Source: Isochrysis galbana (lineage: Eukaryota; Haptophyta; Isochrysidales; Isochrysidaceae). Taken from it: 64,000 nucleotides of DNA. Positions 11,043-21,038 of this stretch are shown in pieces (the first letter of the stretch is position 1; every line of letters starts with the position of its first letter). The stretch lies in assembly GCA_018136815.1 (NCBI GenBank), contig CM030942.1:3325396-3389395 (forward strand). Direction: 5' to 3'. Below the pieces are notes generated by a model that ran no database searches, was not told where the DNA came from, and saw only the letters and a program-made list of their open reading frames with translations. The translations under genes were made by a program, and so were the position numbers.

Positions 11043-12419
11043 AGTCGGGGAGTGTCGTATTCCATACGATGACAGACTTTTACTTTTAACCGGTGGTTTA
11101 TCTTAAGCCTCAAGGTCTCGTCGGCGACATTCTACACCTTCTCTTACTTTCTTTCGATGTCATCAGACGTTCCACGACTGTCTTCCGTCTTCTCCTCGTA
11201 TCTCGGCGGTAGCTCCACAGCGAGGTCTGCTCTCGGTGTTCCGACTTCTCTGTTTCGCATGTCTGTGCGCCGATGAGTTGCCTTGGTGCCGACGCTTGAC
11301 AGTCCGCCCTGAGTGTGGTCAGTTTTCGCCCTGTTTGGTTTAGTTCGTGTGTGTCTGTGTGGCGGAGTATCTTTTTGGGGTCCGTGTGTTGTAGTCTCTC
11401 GTGTTTGCCTTGGACCTAAGAAGCTCTCATTCTCCTCCTCTCTCTTCCTCTAGCTCGCTAGCTAGCCTCGGCCCTACCCTCCAACGCCGCGCGTTGTGAG
11501 CCTCCGAACCTCCGTCTCTCTTCTCGTCCCTCTCACTCGATGGTAGAAACTGTCAGACCCGACTCCTACTATGACCTCTCAGACATATTCCCGCAAGCAA
11601 CTACCTACAACTCCTTCACGGCCGCGTCAGCTGCCGGCTCGATCGAACAGCCCTCTGCCCACGAGCCAATAGTCATCGCGTGTTCGACAGCTCGGCGTGG
11701 GCGTCTACCAGGCCCTCTCGGGGCGCGCCCTCATGCCGAGCCAAGGCGACGCCGTTCTCGTCGCGTACGTGGTGCTCCTGGGCCTCTCCTTCGGGGTGCT
11801 CGCGGGGGGGCTCATGGTAGGGTGAGAGTCCCCACGGGAGGGGAAGAAACCCTGAGGGAAAGGAGACCAAATGAAGGCAAGCCGCCTGGACCCTTGTGGC
11901 AGGTACCTCGAGGCGCAGTCTCTTATTTCTCGAGGATCGCTCGCGGCGAGAGCTGTAAGGGCCGTTCTTCTCTTTTCTGACGAGAGGTCCCCCCCCCCCC
12001 GGTGCTTTTTCCCGGAGAGTCGCCCGACGTAGGTCGGTCCGCCTCAATGGGTTTTCCCTCATTATTGTAGCTTGTGGGGAGTTAAAATGGGAGCCGGGGG
12101 TTTGCGAGGGGGGAGATTCGAAGGGGTGCATATGCGCATGTGTCTAGTGACAGCACACGTCAAGGCGTACGGGCAAGTGCGCTGAGGGGTGTCGTGATAG
12201 TACCGGGCTAGTGGGAGTAGTGGTACTAACGCTCAGCTGTTTTTTATTATTATTAAGGAACCGATCCCCCCGCGGGCACGACCGCAAAATCAAAATCTTT
12301 ACGTTTACGGGTAGAGCGTGAGCGCGCGTGACGGAGAGGGGGAGAGGGAGAGGGGGGGCGAATCGCACCATTTCTTGGCGAAGATTTATATCAGCAGGTA
12401 GCCCCCCCCCAGAGCTTTT
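11043..12419. other. Intergenic / element debris, no intact gene
   Basis: The plus-strand frame beginning at an ATG at 11540 (MVETVRPDSYYDLSDIFPQ) is short and unidentified. At 11690-11825, after a CGACAG acceptor-like site, a short exon-like segment encodes GDAVLVAYVVLLGLSFGVLA, a possible membrane helix. Neither can be tied to a gene. The stretch could hold the remaining flank of the gypsy element. Confidence 0.35.
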
Positions 12420-12620
12420 TTATTGGGCATCGCGTCACGGTCAAAAAATGCAGCCCAACCCTCACTACTAGTTAAAAAGCCCCTGTTTGACCGCCCTATT
12501 GATCCTCAATCAGGACTTTTCATGTTTACACCCTTAGAAGTTAAATCATTGTTTGAGCGGCCCACAAAGCAAAACCCCGAACATCCAATAGGTCCGTTTA
12601 TTATTTATATGAGGCACTAA
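12420..12620 (+). other. AT-rich open frame of foreign-looking composition
   Basis: An open frame with no ATG at its start encodes KPLFDRPIDPQSGLFMFTPL followed by EVKSLFERPTKQNPEHPIG, and ends at TAA 12618-12620. Its AT content and codon use differ sharply from every host gene here. No family recognised; may be the end of a gene from an organelle, virus or transposon. Confidence 0.4.
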
Positions 12621-12750
12621 GATTGTACTACTAGTTGTTGGTGATCTGAACGTTGTTCAAAGTCTGCTCCGAAGAAGAGTTAATTGATGGCAGCTCTCAA
12701 CTCTTTTTCAGAGGAAACAGCTCTGGACTGATGAGGACGACCCTTCCCCC

Positions 12751-12775
12751 CTTCCCCCCCCCCCCCCCCCCCCAG
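12751..12775. repeat. C-homopolymer about 45 bp upstream of the Mpv17-like start
   Basis: A run of about 17 C within CCCCTTCC-rich DNA, directly before the ATG at 12819. Confidence 0.85.
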
Positions 12776-12818
12776 AGCCCTTCCCTCCCCCTCCCCCGCC
12801 CCCTCGCTCTCCCGCGCG

Positions 12819-13969
12819 ATGGCGTTCCTCGCGCTCTGCGTGTTCGCCGTCGTGCGGGCGCCGGGAGGCGGGCTGGTGCGCAGCAAGCTGAGTAGAGCGG
12901 CGAAGATGCCACAAATCGAACCCACCACCTATGTCACCCCTACGCTCGGCGAGTGGTCCGGTCTGGCCAAGATCAGCTGGATGCCTGAGCCAGTGCTAGA
13001 GGCGCTCGACGGTGTCACGCTCAATGCTGCGGTCGTCACCATCCTTGGCGTCTGGGCCTCCTACGTGGTTCTTAACGTGGATGCTGAGATATGTCGTGGG
13101 TGAGCTGCCTCCAGCGTGGCCTGGGTCCCCCACTCAGCGAGGGAGCCCTCATCTCCTGTCGTCCTGATCCACCTGTTGCCACAGATGGTCCATACCAGAG
13201 AAAGCGGCACGTGTTCTGGGGTCTAATTGGGATTCTTACGAGGCTTCGATCGCCGCAACACCTGTGCAAACCAAAACACTTATCAACGTGATAATCTACA
13301 TGATTGCAGACTGGTTGAGTCAATGGCTCGCGGGAGCAAGACCGCTCGGGTTCGACCTCTCAAGGGTGTTGCGCAATGGTGCGATCGGGGCGTTTTTTGG
13401 CCCCATCGTCTGCGCTTACTATGGATTCTCGGATATCATACGTACGCTCCTATCCCTCCAATGAGCTGATTTCTCCTGTGTTATTGCACGCGTTGATGTT
13501 CACAAGACCATGCGTGGCCTCTGGGCTGCGGGTCCTACTACTCACCTCCATGCCCGGACTCTTTGCAAGTCCAGTGCCACCTTCAGATCCTAGCTCCATT
13601 CCATGGAAGATTCTGATGGACCAGACCGTATATGCAGCCTCGAAGTATTCCATGTACCTGGGTCTGGTCAACTTGCTCAGGGGCAGAGATTGTACGGATT
13701 GTGTTCAAGAAATCCGGGAGAAGCTTTGGCCAACCTTGACAACAGGCTGGCGATTTTGGCCAGCAGTACACATCATCACGTACAACCTGATCCCGCCGAG
13801 ACATCGCGTGCTGTGGGTGAATTGTGCAGATCTCATCTGGGTGACACTCTTAGCTTCCATCGCCAGGTCAGTGCCTGTTTTCGGAACGCATCTTGCAGCG
13901 ATGTCAACACATCCGAACCTCAAGTGGCATGGTCCATGTAACCGTTGCCATGGGCAACACTTGGAGTAA
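12819..13969 (+). CDS. Mpv17/PMP22-family membrane protein, three exons (12819-13099, 13185-13441, 13587-~13969)
   Basis: Four-helix organelle membrane protein of the Mpv17/PMP22 family (peroxisome or mitochondrial inner membrane). Exon 1 gives a hydrophobic N-terminus (MAFLALCVFAVVRAPGGGLV) and a second membrane stretch. The 85-bp intron (GTGAGC...CCACAG) splits a Gly codon. Exon 2 encodes WDSYEASIAATPVQTKTLIN, IADWLSQWLAG, GFDLSRVLRNGAIGAFFGPI. The 145-bp second intron (GTACGC...CTTCAG) restores phase and leads into KILMDQTVYAASKYSMYLGL, TLTTGWRFWPAVHIITYNLI and PPRHRVLWVNCADLIWVTLL. The WxxWP, DQ and final W motifs mark the family. The 3' end is uncertain: a GTCAGT donor near 13865 could lead to another short exon, otherwise the frame ends at 13969. 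Confidence 0.85.
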
Positions 13970-14477
13970 TTGGACGCATTGTAGGTGGAAGGCGCTCGGT
14001 CCAGACGCCGCCGCTGTATCCGCATTCAACTTCGTCAAGTGCTTGAGCAAACATTGACTCTCCTCCTATCTTTCCCCGTGGTCCCTGGTCGCATGACGGT
14101 GTTGCACACATCCTTGCCCTGAGTAGAGAACATGAATCCTGTGTGCGGGAACTCGGGCAAGGCCGAAAGTACTTCTGTGCGTGTATCCCAAACGTCATTG
14201 ACCCTGCCTCATTTCTTTCGTTCGTGCAGGGGCTCCGAGCAAGATGGTGGTCTCGGTCAGACTTCGGCGGCACCTAGCCGATCAAGGACGAGAATGGGCA
14301 GCACAGGGAATCGGCCAATTTCCTCATCTAAAATGGGCTCCGTCGTTACCAAGAGGCTAGAGGGGCAAAGACCCGCAGTGAAGGGTAGAAGTAAAGTTCG
14401 ACGACGCAGTGTACGATCATCGCCTAGAGTGGCGGCACGGCGGCGGCTTACTTCATCGAAATCTCAATCTGGTAGCC
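13970..14477. other. Intergenic up to assembly gap; possible orphan exon at 14231-14370
   Basis: After a TTCGTGCAG acceptor-like site at 14222-14230 the plus strand reads APSKMVVSVRLRRHLADQGR and then WAAQGIGQFPHLKW before a stop. It might be an exon of a gene broken by the gap. Unidentified and weakly supported. Confidence 0.3.
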
Positions 14478-14577
14478 NNNNNNNNNNNNNNNNNNNNNNN
14501 NNNNNNNNNNNNNNNNNNNNNNNNNNNNNNNNNNNNNNNNNNNNNNNNNNNNNNNNNNNNNNNNNNNNNNNNNNNNN
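14478..14577. other. Assembly gap of 100 N
   Basis: Exactly 100 undetermined bases, the conventional length for a gap of unknown size. True distance and content across it are unknown. Confidence 1.
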
Positions 14578-14599
14578 CATTTCTCCCTTGTGTCTCATA

Positions 14600-15445
14600 A
14601 AATCTTCAGCGTTTTCCTTCAAATTCTTTCCATAGCGGTTCACCCATCTCAAGTGATGTTTCGTATATCTATATCTAAGCCTTTTGCCGCCTGCAAGAGG
14701 TCATCCGATACTTCTAGGTTGAAGTCTTTGTCCACCATGTAAAGAGGGCTTATCATTTTCCGAATATGTTTGTTACTCGGGGCGTGCAGCCCCATGTTAT
14801 TTCGTTGTTTCTTCAGCCTCTGAAAGAAACCGACCTTCGCCGTTGCTAGTAGGTGGTACCTTGTAAGAATTGCTCTAAGGATCGATCTAACGGACCTACC
14901 GTCCGCGTTACCGTACTAGATGTTGTAGAAATCCGTGAGGATATACCTCCACGCCAGGATACCCAAGTATCCCGAGGAGGGGTGAGGCCTGTCTACTTGG
15001 TAGCAAAAGAGACGTTGGGCTACTTCAGAGCCCGGCCTAAGGACAATCCCTAGAAGTCTTTCTATGAATTCGAAGATGGGCTCCGTCGCAATGCATACGC
15101 CTAAGTGCGTGGAACTTTCGGGGGCTATACCGCAAAAGCGGCACGTCGGGTCATCCGCGAATCTGTTCGCCGTGGCTATCCTCCTATGTAGAATGTGTTT
15201 GAAGTGCATTACGAGTCCCTTGGTGTTAAAAAGTTGTATTTATATAGCTGCGATATTTGCTTCCATTTTCCTGAGATGGCCGGTAGTCTTTTTTCCCATC
15301 TTAGCGTGGATTTCTGCCTCTTCGTTTTCCTCATTGCGAGGAACGCTTTAGTGAGCGCCTTGACGTTAATGTCTTCCAACGTTTTATCTGTGTCTTTAAA
15401 CGTGTATTCTTGCGGAATCGGGTATGCTATTTCGGCCGGTCCGTC
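14600..15445 (-). pseudogene. LINE (non-LTR retrotransposon) C-terminal relic with zinc-finger region
   Basis: Minus-strand frames, broken by at least two frameshifts, read in order: KRQKSTLRWEKRLPAISGKW; MHFKHILHRRIATANRFADD; CRFCGIAPESSTHLGVC (the CxxC...H...C finger that follows LINE reverse transcriptase); YLGILAWRYILTDFYNI; ILTRYHLLATAKVGFFQRLK. This is the typical end of a LINE ORF2 after the RT domain. No RT catalytic motif is present in the piece. Part of a second copy lies at 34.7-34.9 kb. Confidence 0.8.
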
Positions 15446-15639
15446 ATAATGACGTCATATGCTCGCCCCCATTTTAGCGGAGTGTATAGCTCTCCCGGAA
15501 CCGACTGCGGGCTGACCCGCTCGTGTATATGGGGTTCTCCCATAACATCAAGCTTGACTACGTGATAGTCGCCTCTTCGGCGCATATAGTAGTTAAGTTC
15601 TTTGTCCACTAGGATTTCGCCTAGATCGTGCGCGTCCGC

Positions 15640-15839
15640 CCGATAGCTATTGGGGGCCGACCTTAAAACGCGATAGCTCCCCGGGGGACGTAAAATCTCC
15701 CAATAGCTCTCGGGGGATTTTCTCGGTCCCCCGGTAGCTCTCGGTGGGGCTGTTGGCGATCGGGAGAAAATTTCCCCCCGATAGCTCTCGGGGGCCCCCG
15801 ATAGCTCCTGTGGGGGGCGTTGGCTCCTGGGGGGTAACA
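15640..15839 (+). repeat. Single arm of the TGTTACC terminal-inverted-repeat element
   Basis: Contains repeated CCCGATAGCTCTCGGGGG palindromic blocks and ends GGCGTTGGCTCCTGG, GGGGTAACA at 15839, the same end as the element at 25799-26280. The second inverted arm is not seen. It ends about 130 bp before the start codon at 15970. Confidence 0.75.
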
Positions 15840-15969
15840 TCTACAAAAAGTACACGACTTAGGATTAAACAGGGCTGCTCATTCCCTCGCTTCGGCACCC
15901 CCCCCCCGCCTGCCCGGCCGTCGCACTCTGAGACGGGCCACCGCCGCTCGGCCCAGTTCCAAGCCCCCG

Positions 15970-18900
15970 ATGTGCCGATCCCAGCCAGAGCTGCGGCGGG
16001 AGCACTGGTACGAAGAGCACAAGAATGTCACGAGGCGCAAGCGCCACTTCCGCCCCACACAGAGCTCGCACCGCGCGTACTCAAACTCTAGCGAGCGAGG
16101 GGATCATAGCCGAGCACACAGCCGATGCACAAGCCGCAGCCCATCGTGGAGAGACCGCAGTTACAGTAGAGACCGATGGAGCAGCACTTCGAGAGACCGA
16201 AGGAGCAGCACTTCGCAACGGGAATGGCGTGGCAAATCCAGTCCCAGCGATAGCAGGTGGCGCGATGACGAGAGCCATACAGATTTGCACAGCCAAAGGA
16301 ACCAGGGAAGGAGGTCGAACCACAGCTCGGATGAAAGTTGCCTTCGGCGCAACAAGGGCAGGGACACTACGCGCGGTCAGATGGTCTGCGACACGTCCAT
16401 CGGAGCCAATGGGCACCCTGAGAGCATGGTTGACATGCCGACCACAGCACTTGACAGCCAGGCCTACGCAACAAAGGCGTACAAGCCATCCAATACGAAG
16501 GAAGATCAAGAGGCCGGACAAGCTCATGACTGGCAACGAGCGAGCTCGCCTGGTGCTGCGGTGCCAACTTTTTCACCGCAGTCTGTCCCGAGTTTTTCAC
16601 CTCAATCTCCTGTCAGCCACAGCGAGGCTGAACGCCCTATCGCGATCCCAGTCGATGCTCCGGCTCTAGACGCAGCCATGTCAAATTTCTTACCACCGTC
16701 TGTCTCAAGTCTCTCATCTCAGCCACCTGATGACTATGGCAGAGCTGATTGCCCTGCCCTCCCCACAGCCGGTAGTTGGTCGCCTGGCTTTGGGCTGTCA
16801 ACTTTCTCACCGCAGTCTGTCCCGAGTTTCTCCCCTCAATCTCCAATTCGCTGCAGTAGGACAGATAGCCCCGTCCCGATCCCAGTCGAGAGTCGGCCGC
16901 CAAACGCGGCGATGCCAATTTGCTCATTGCAGACCGTGCCTAATCTCTCGTCTCAGTCACGGGTTGATTGTGGCAAGGATGGCCCCGTCCCGCACATAAA
17001 CGATACGAAACTGCTGGACGCGGCGTTGCCAACTTTCTCACCGCAGTCTCTCCCAAGCTTCTCGCCTCAATCTCCGATATGCCACAGCGGGGCTGAGAAT
17101 CCTCTCTCGATCTCGGTCGATAATCAGCCGCCTGAAGCGGCGATTCAAAAGTTCCCAACGCAGACAGTCCCGATTCTCTATTCTCACCCACATGTTGGCT
17201 GTGGCAGGGCCGATAGCTCCATCCTACTCACAGGTAGTTGTGGGCCACCTGATGTGGCGTTGTCAACTTTCTCACCGCAGTCCATCCGGAGTTTCTCGCC
17301 TCAATCTCCTGTGAACCGAGGCAGGGTTAACAACACTTGCCCGACCCCGAGCATTACTGGGCCGCTGGACGCGAAGTTGCCCAGATTTTCACCGGAGTCC
17401 GTCCCAAGCTTCTCACCTCGATCTCCGATGGGTAGGGTAGAGAGTCCCGGACCGACTTTCTCGCCGCAGTCAGCTCCGAGCTTTTCACCCAAGTCGCCAA
17501 CTCGAGCACCATCGCCGGATGCAAACCGGGGGGGGGTCTTGGACGCATTCTCGAGCTCTCGCTCTGCTGACCCATTTGCATCTTCGCACGCATGTGACGG
17601 GCTTGTGCGGAGGCCACAATCTCATGATTCGTTAGGATCTCAACTCCGAAAGCACAGCAAGGGGTCCTCCGCTCCAGAGCCATTCGAGTTGATTGTTCAG
17701 AGAAAACGTCGTCGTCATGAGGACGCGGTGCCAACGGCCGCCCTAACCTCAAGAGCCGTAGCAAATAAGTCCTCAAGCACGATCCATGGTGCCAAAATCT
17801 CAGCTTTTGCGACGGCACGGATATCAGGCCGCTCACTAAATGCTTGTTCTAGTGGTATGATAGACACGTTCGTGAAACCTGCCCAAATCAAGTCAAACGC
17901 GCCCTCTTTCCCGTCAACTGACCATTTAAATACCTCTAGCCAAAAGGAACGTGTGCATCTGACCAAGACCAGCCATTTGCCGAAGTCCAAGAAGTCGGCC
18001 AATGGAGCCAAGGCGACTGATAGAATAATCCTCTCGTCAAAAACACCATCACAAGCGATGGATGCACGTGCCGGCCCTGCGAATCTCGTACACAACACAA
18101 CGGGGACAGAAGCCCTCAACAAATCGCTGCCTGAGACGAGTGCTTCTTCTCCAATTAGTTGGGCCGGAGAACGGATGAAGATGGCTGTACCAACAGCACA
18201 AGCGGTACTTGTGCATGCCGCCTCGACTATTCTCGACCATGGCAAGACAATCAGGCCTGAAACCTTGACCGAACCGCTTCCAACTACACGTACTCCCTCT
18301 CCAACGGATGCGTTGGAAACAGCGGGTGGGACAGTTCTCACAACGGAGCAATCAGCTATCCACGCCCAAGCGCAAATCGAGGACACACTGAGCGCCGACT
18401 TAGATGCTGTCGGTGTATCGGATCGTGTTTCCGACGCGCTCCGCGAACCACCCAACCCGGGGACAATCGCCACAGCGTTACGCTGCCTTGATGATGACCA
18501 CCTAAGCTGGAAAGCAATGAAGGCTGGCTGGCAATACCAGCAGCGTAAGTGGGTACAAAGGCTCATGGTGATTGAGGATAGTCGACGAGGCTTATTGGAC
18601 CCGATGATGTTGAAAGATCTTTGCGAGATGACGGAACAGCTACACCGGAACATCAAGCCGACTTTCTTGCAGCCTTGGCTTGTGAACAAGTTGGCGCTCG
18701 CGGCTTGGCGTGAGGCTCTAAAGACGGCAGGACACGATGCCGCAGCTCTTTTGCAACCGGTAGCTGCACTTGCGATGGCCGTGCGAGGTGTCCCCGAGCC
18801 TCCAGACTGGCTCGCACCTGCTATCTCTAAGTCGAGCGACGTCCCCTCTCGTGAGACCAATGATTCCCAGCCTCAGGCAATCCGTGTGTTCGTCCAATCG

Positions 18901-19527
18901 AACGAGAACGGATCCATTGCACGCGACATATCCTCACCTGTACAAAACAGTGATTCACCTCGTGACGAGGATGGGTTGCAAGTGCAGTCAACGTCTTTGA
19001 TCACTCAATCGGATGTATCGGCTCCGATCCATGTACCTAACGCGCGATACATAGCTTGCGAGCCAGCTCCGGATGCGCAACGACATTTGGGTGTTGGCAT
19101 GCATGTTTCAGCAAGATATCTTGCCTCTTCGCGTGGGAAGAGATGGACCAAATGGTATGAAGGCACGATAACAGACGTGATGCTAGGTGAGGACGGCGAA
19201 TGTTTGTACTCCATCCAGTATTTCGATGGGGACCATGAACACGGCGTGCTCAGCCAGCACATTCGGGTCGTTGAAGGGCATGACAGGTCTCCGCTTTGCA
19301 AGGCGCCCGCGCGTGACGACATTCCCACTGGATTAGCACCCGAGAGCGAGACTTCGTTGACTTATTCGGCTTCCAAGACCGCCTTGGATCAAGAAGCGCC
19401 TTGTGATGATGCTTGTGTTGGTGCGCAATCCCCATCGTGCTGCGATAGGTTTCTCTCCTCGCCGCCCTTGCCTGTGCCGGAGGACGTAGAGATCCAAGTG
19501 GTAGACGACTCCTCAGACAGCGAGTAG
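15970..19527 (+). CDS. SR-rich protein with nine FSPQS repeats and C-terminal Tudor-like domain
   Basis: 1185 residues in one uninterrupted exon. Residues about 20-130 are rich in SR/RS, RDR and SSTSRDR dipeptides, as in RNA-processing proteins. About 197-510 hold nine copies of a roughly 38-residue repeat with core TFSPQSVPSFSPQSP; copies 2, 4 and 6 are degenerate (e.g. FLPPSVSSLSSQPP), giving an alternating pattern. The S-P sites could be kinase targets (inference). Around 840-960 is a helical region (MKAGWQYQQRKWVQRLMVIE; WLVNKLALAAWREALKTA) of no known family. Near 1038-1103, VGMHVSARYLASSRGKRWTK, WYEGTITDV and YSIQYFDGDHEHGVL fit a Tudor/agenet-type reader fold. Probably nuclear. No close homologue recognised. 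The start is the first in-frame ATG; upstream lies transposon DNA. Confidence 0.8.
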   Translation: MCRSQPELRREHWYEEHKNVTRRKRHFRPTQSSHRAYSNSSERGDHSRAHSRCTSRSPSWRDRSYSRDRWSSTSRDRRSSTSQREWRGKSSPSDSRWRDDESHTDLHSQRNQGRRSNHSSDESCLRRNKGRDTTRGQMVCDTSIGANGHPESMVDMPTTALDSQAYATKAYKPSNTKEDQEAGQAHDWQRASSPGAAVPTFSPQSVPSFSPQSPVSHSEAERPIAIPVDAPALDAAMSNFLPPSVSSLSSQPPDDYGRADCPALPTAGSWSPGFGLSTFSPQSVPSFSPQSPIRCSRTDSPVPIPVESRPPNAAMPICSLQTVPNLSSQSRVDCGKDGPVPHINDTKLLDAALPTFSPQSLPSFSPQSPICHSGAENPLSISVDNQPPEAAIQKFPTQTVPILYSHPHVGCGRADSSILLTGSCGPPDVALSTFSPQSIRSFSPQSPVNRGRVNNTCPTPSITGPLDAKLPRFSPESVPSFSPRSPMGRVESPGPTFSPQSAPSFSPKSPTRAPSPDANRGGVLDAFSSSRSADPFASSHACDGLVRRPQSHDSLGSQLRKHSKGSSAPEPFELIVQRKRRRHEDAVPTAALTSRAVANKSSSTIHGAKISAFATARISGRSLNACSSGMIDTFVKPAQIKSNAPSFPSTDHLNTSSQKERVHLTKTSHLPKSKKSANGAKATDRIILSSKTPSQAMDARAGPANLVHNTTGTEALNKSLPETSASSPISWAGERMKMAVPTAQAVLVHAASTILDHGKTIRPETLTEPLPTTRTPSPTDALETAGGTVLTTEQSAIHAQAQIEDTLSADLDAVGVSDRVSDALREPPNPGTIATALRCLDDDHLSWKAMKAGWQYQQRKWVQRLMVIEDSRRGLLDPMMLKDLCEMTEQLHRNIKPTFLQPWLVNKLALAAWREALKTAGHDAAALLQPVAALAMAVRGVPEPPDWLAPAISKSSDVPSRETNDSQPQAIRVFVQSNENGSIARDISSPVQNSDSPRDEDGLQVQSTSLITQSDVSAPIHVPNARYIACEPAPDAQRHLGVGMHVSARYLASSRGKRWTKWYEGTITDVMLGEDGECLYSIQYFDGDHEHGVLSQHIRVVEGHDRSPLCKAPARDDIPTGLAPESETSLTYSASKTALDQEAPCDDACVGAQSPSCCDRFLSSPPLPVPEDVEIQVVDDSSDSE

Positions 19528-20262
19528 AGTACGGCCTCGTGTCAGCGGATTTGGCCAGGTCCTGATACCATTGTACAGGCATTGGGTTAACTTGCTGCGC
19601 CAATGATCTCACGCGTTTCACAAAATATGACTGTACATGGTGCGAACATGGCCAGTTGATGCCCCAAGCGTCGAGCTTATTACACGTTAGCCCCAACACT
19701 AAGAGTCAACAGCTATTAGCTACAGCTACATGCTAGAAGGCTTCGCTTGTGATTAAGGCTGGGCGCTGGGCCCGAATCGTAGCCAACCTAACCATAACCA
19801 AGATAGCATCTGCCGCGGAAGTGTCGGTGGAGGAGCCGGCGGGGGTAAGGATGTCCAGAATGATGGAATCGATTGATCCAATCATTGCTAGGTTCATTGG
19901 CCCCAATAGATTGACCAAGCTTTGCTGGGTTTGGGGCCAAGCTTTCCAAGCTTTTCCGCCGCGCGGAGCGCGGCGGCGCGTACAGCGCGCGCGCCGTGCG
20001 CCGTGCGCCGTGCGGGTGTGCGGGTGTGCGGGTGCGGTCGGCATGATGCATATGACTCTTATACATGACCACCGCGCGATGCGCGGCCCCCAAACAATCA
20101 TAGGACATAGGACCACAAACATAGACATACTCACAGAGTCATAGATAGAGACATAAGACACATATCCCTTGTGAACATATCGCTGCTAACGCTACCATAC
20201 TCCATACTCGGTATCTCGGTATCTCTCTGTGTGTGTATCACGTATCACACACTCACACTCAC
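19528..20262. other. Intergenic, no gene recognised
   Basis: 3' flank of the FSPQS gene. GCGC-rich repeats at 19961-20030 (GTGCGCCGTGCGCCGTGCGG) and short GTGTGCG tandems; short ATAGACATA-type repeats at 20100-20165. No credible open frame. Confidence 0.45.
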
Positions 20263-20460
20263 TCACGCTTGACAATTGCGGCCCAGGGTATTGAACTGTA
20301 GCTGCAACGATAATTCTATGTAGTCTGCGAGGGAGTTGTCTTGAAGGTCGCCAAAGCTGTCGTTCAGGATGGAGAAGACACGCTCCGGCGGGACGGAGTT
20401 CGGAGAGTTCGTGAGGACGAGGGGAGCGCGACGACGCACGACGCCGCGAGCGACTCTCGC
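20263..20460 (-). pseudogene. hAT transposase C-terminal dimerisation-domain relic
   Basis: Minus strand reads APLVLTNSPNSVPPERVFSI, LNDSFGDLQDNSLADYIELS and LQLQFNTLGR. The xxxxERVFS...LQxxN arrangement is the conserved end of hAT-superfamily transposases, which cut and paste DNA transposons. Nothing of the catalytic core is visible upstream on this strand before the poly-G tract at 20497-20510. A decayed fragment. Confidence 0.65.
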
Positions 20461-20659
20461 GACTCTCGCGAGAAAGGCAAGAGGCGTTCCGCGGGGGGGG
20501 GGGGGGAGGCACCCCTGCTGTATTCGGCCCCACGGCCCCATTGTTATACTGTTTTTCGCACTGTTTTTTACTGTTTTTTTTGCATTCCCAAATACAACTG
20601 TTTTTACTGTTTTTCTAGACCTAGACCTCAACCGTCAACCGCTGTTTTTCACAGCTAGG

Positions 20660-20702
20660 TTTACACCACTTCCAGTCGCACATAGCCTAGCCACGCTGCG
20701 AA
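20660..20702 (+). repeat. 43-bp exact direct repeat, left copy
   Basis: TTTACACCACTTCCAGTCGC and the following 23 bases are identical to 21804-21846. The two copies flank about 1.1 kb holding the Cys-rich cassette and lie just upstream of the GST gene. Confidence 0.95.
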
Positions 20703-21038
20703 TGTGTCGTTTTATAGTAACGAGCGTTCACAGAAGGCGGCGGCAAGGACGACTGATTTTGCTCTCCCTCCCTCCCATACCCATTCAGCTGAGCGTGTAG
20801 GCCTTTAAGGCATTAAGATTCCTTTAGAGGCTAGAGCTTCTCATTCAACAACGTTTTTCATAAACCACTATAAAACAGAGCTGGAAGGTGCTAAGGGGCT
20901 CATAGAGGCATCAGGGGCATGGTCCACACACACCCTACGCCGAGCAAAAGAGAAATTGCCGATTCTTGACCACCCGCAAGAGCCGTGCTCGAATCGCACG
21001 CACACGCCTCACGGCAGCGAGCTCCTCTCCCAGCACAC

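Noticed and set aside
11540-11980. Plus-strand frame MVETVRPDSYYDLSDIFPQ as a gene
   Set aside because: First 40 codons look protein-like but the rest is Arg/Gly/Pro-rich with no motif; more likely element debris.
17715-18860. 381-codon minus-strand frame
   Set aside because: Antisense to the FSPQS gene; the plus frame is three times longer and has domain-like content.
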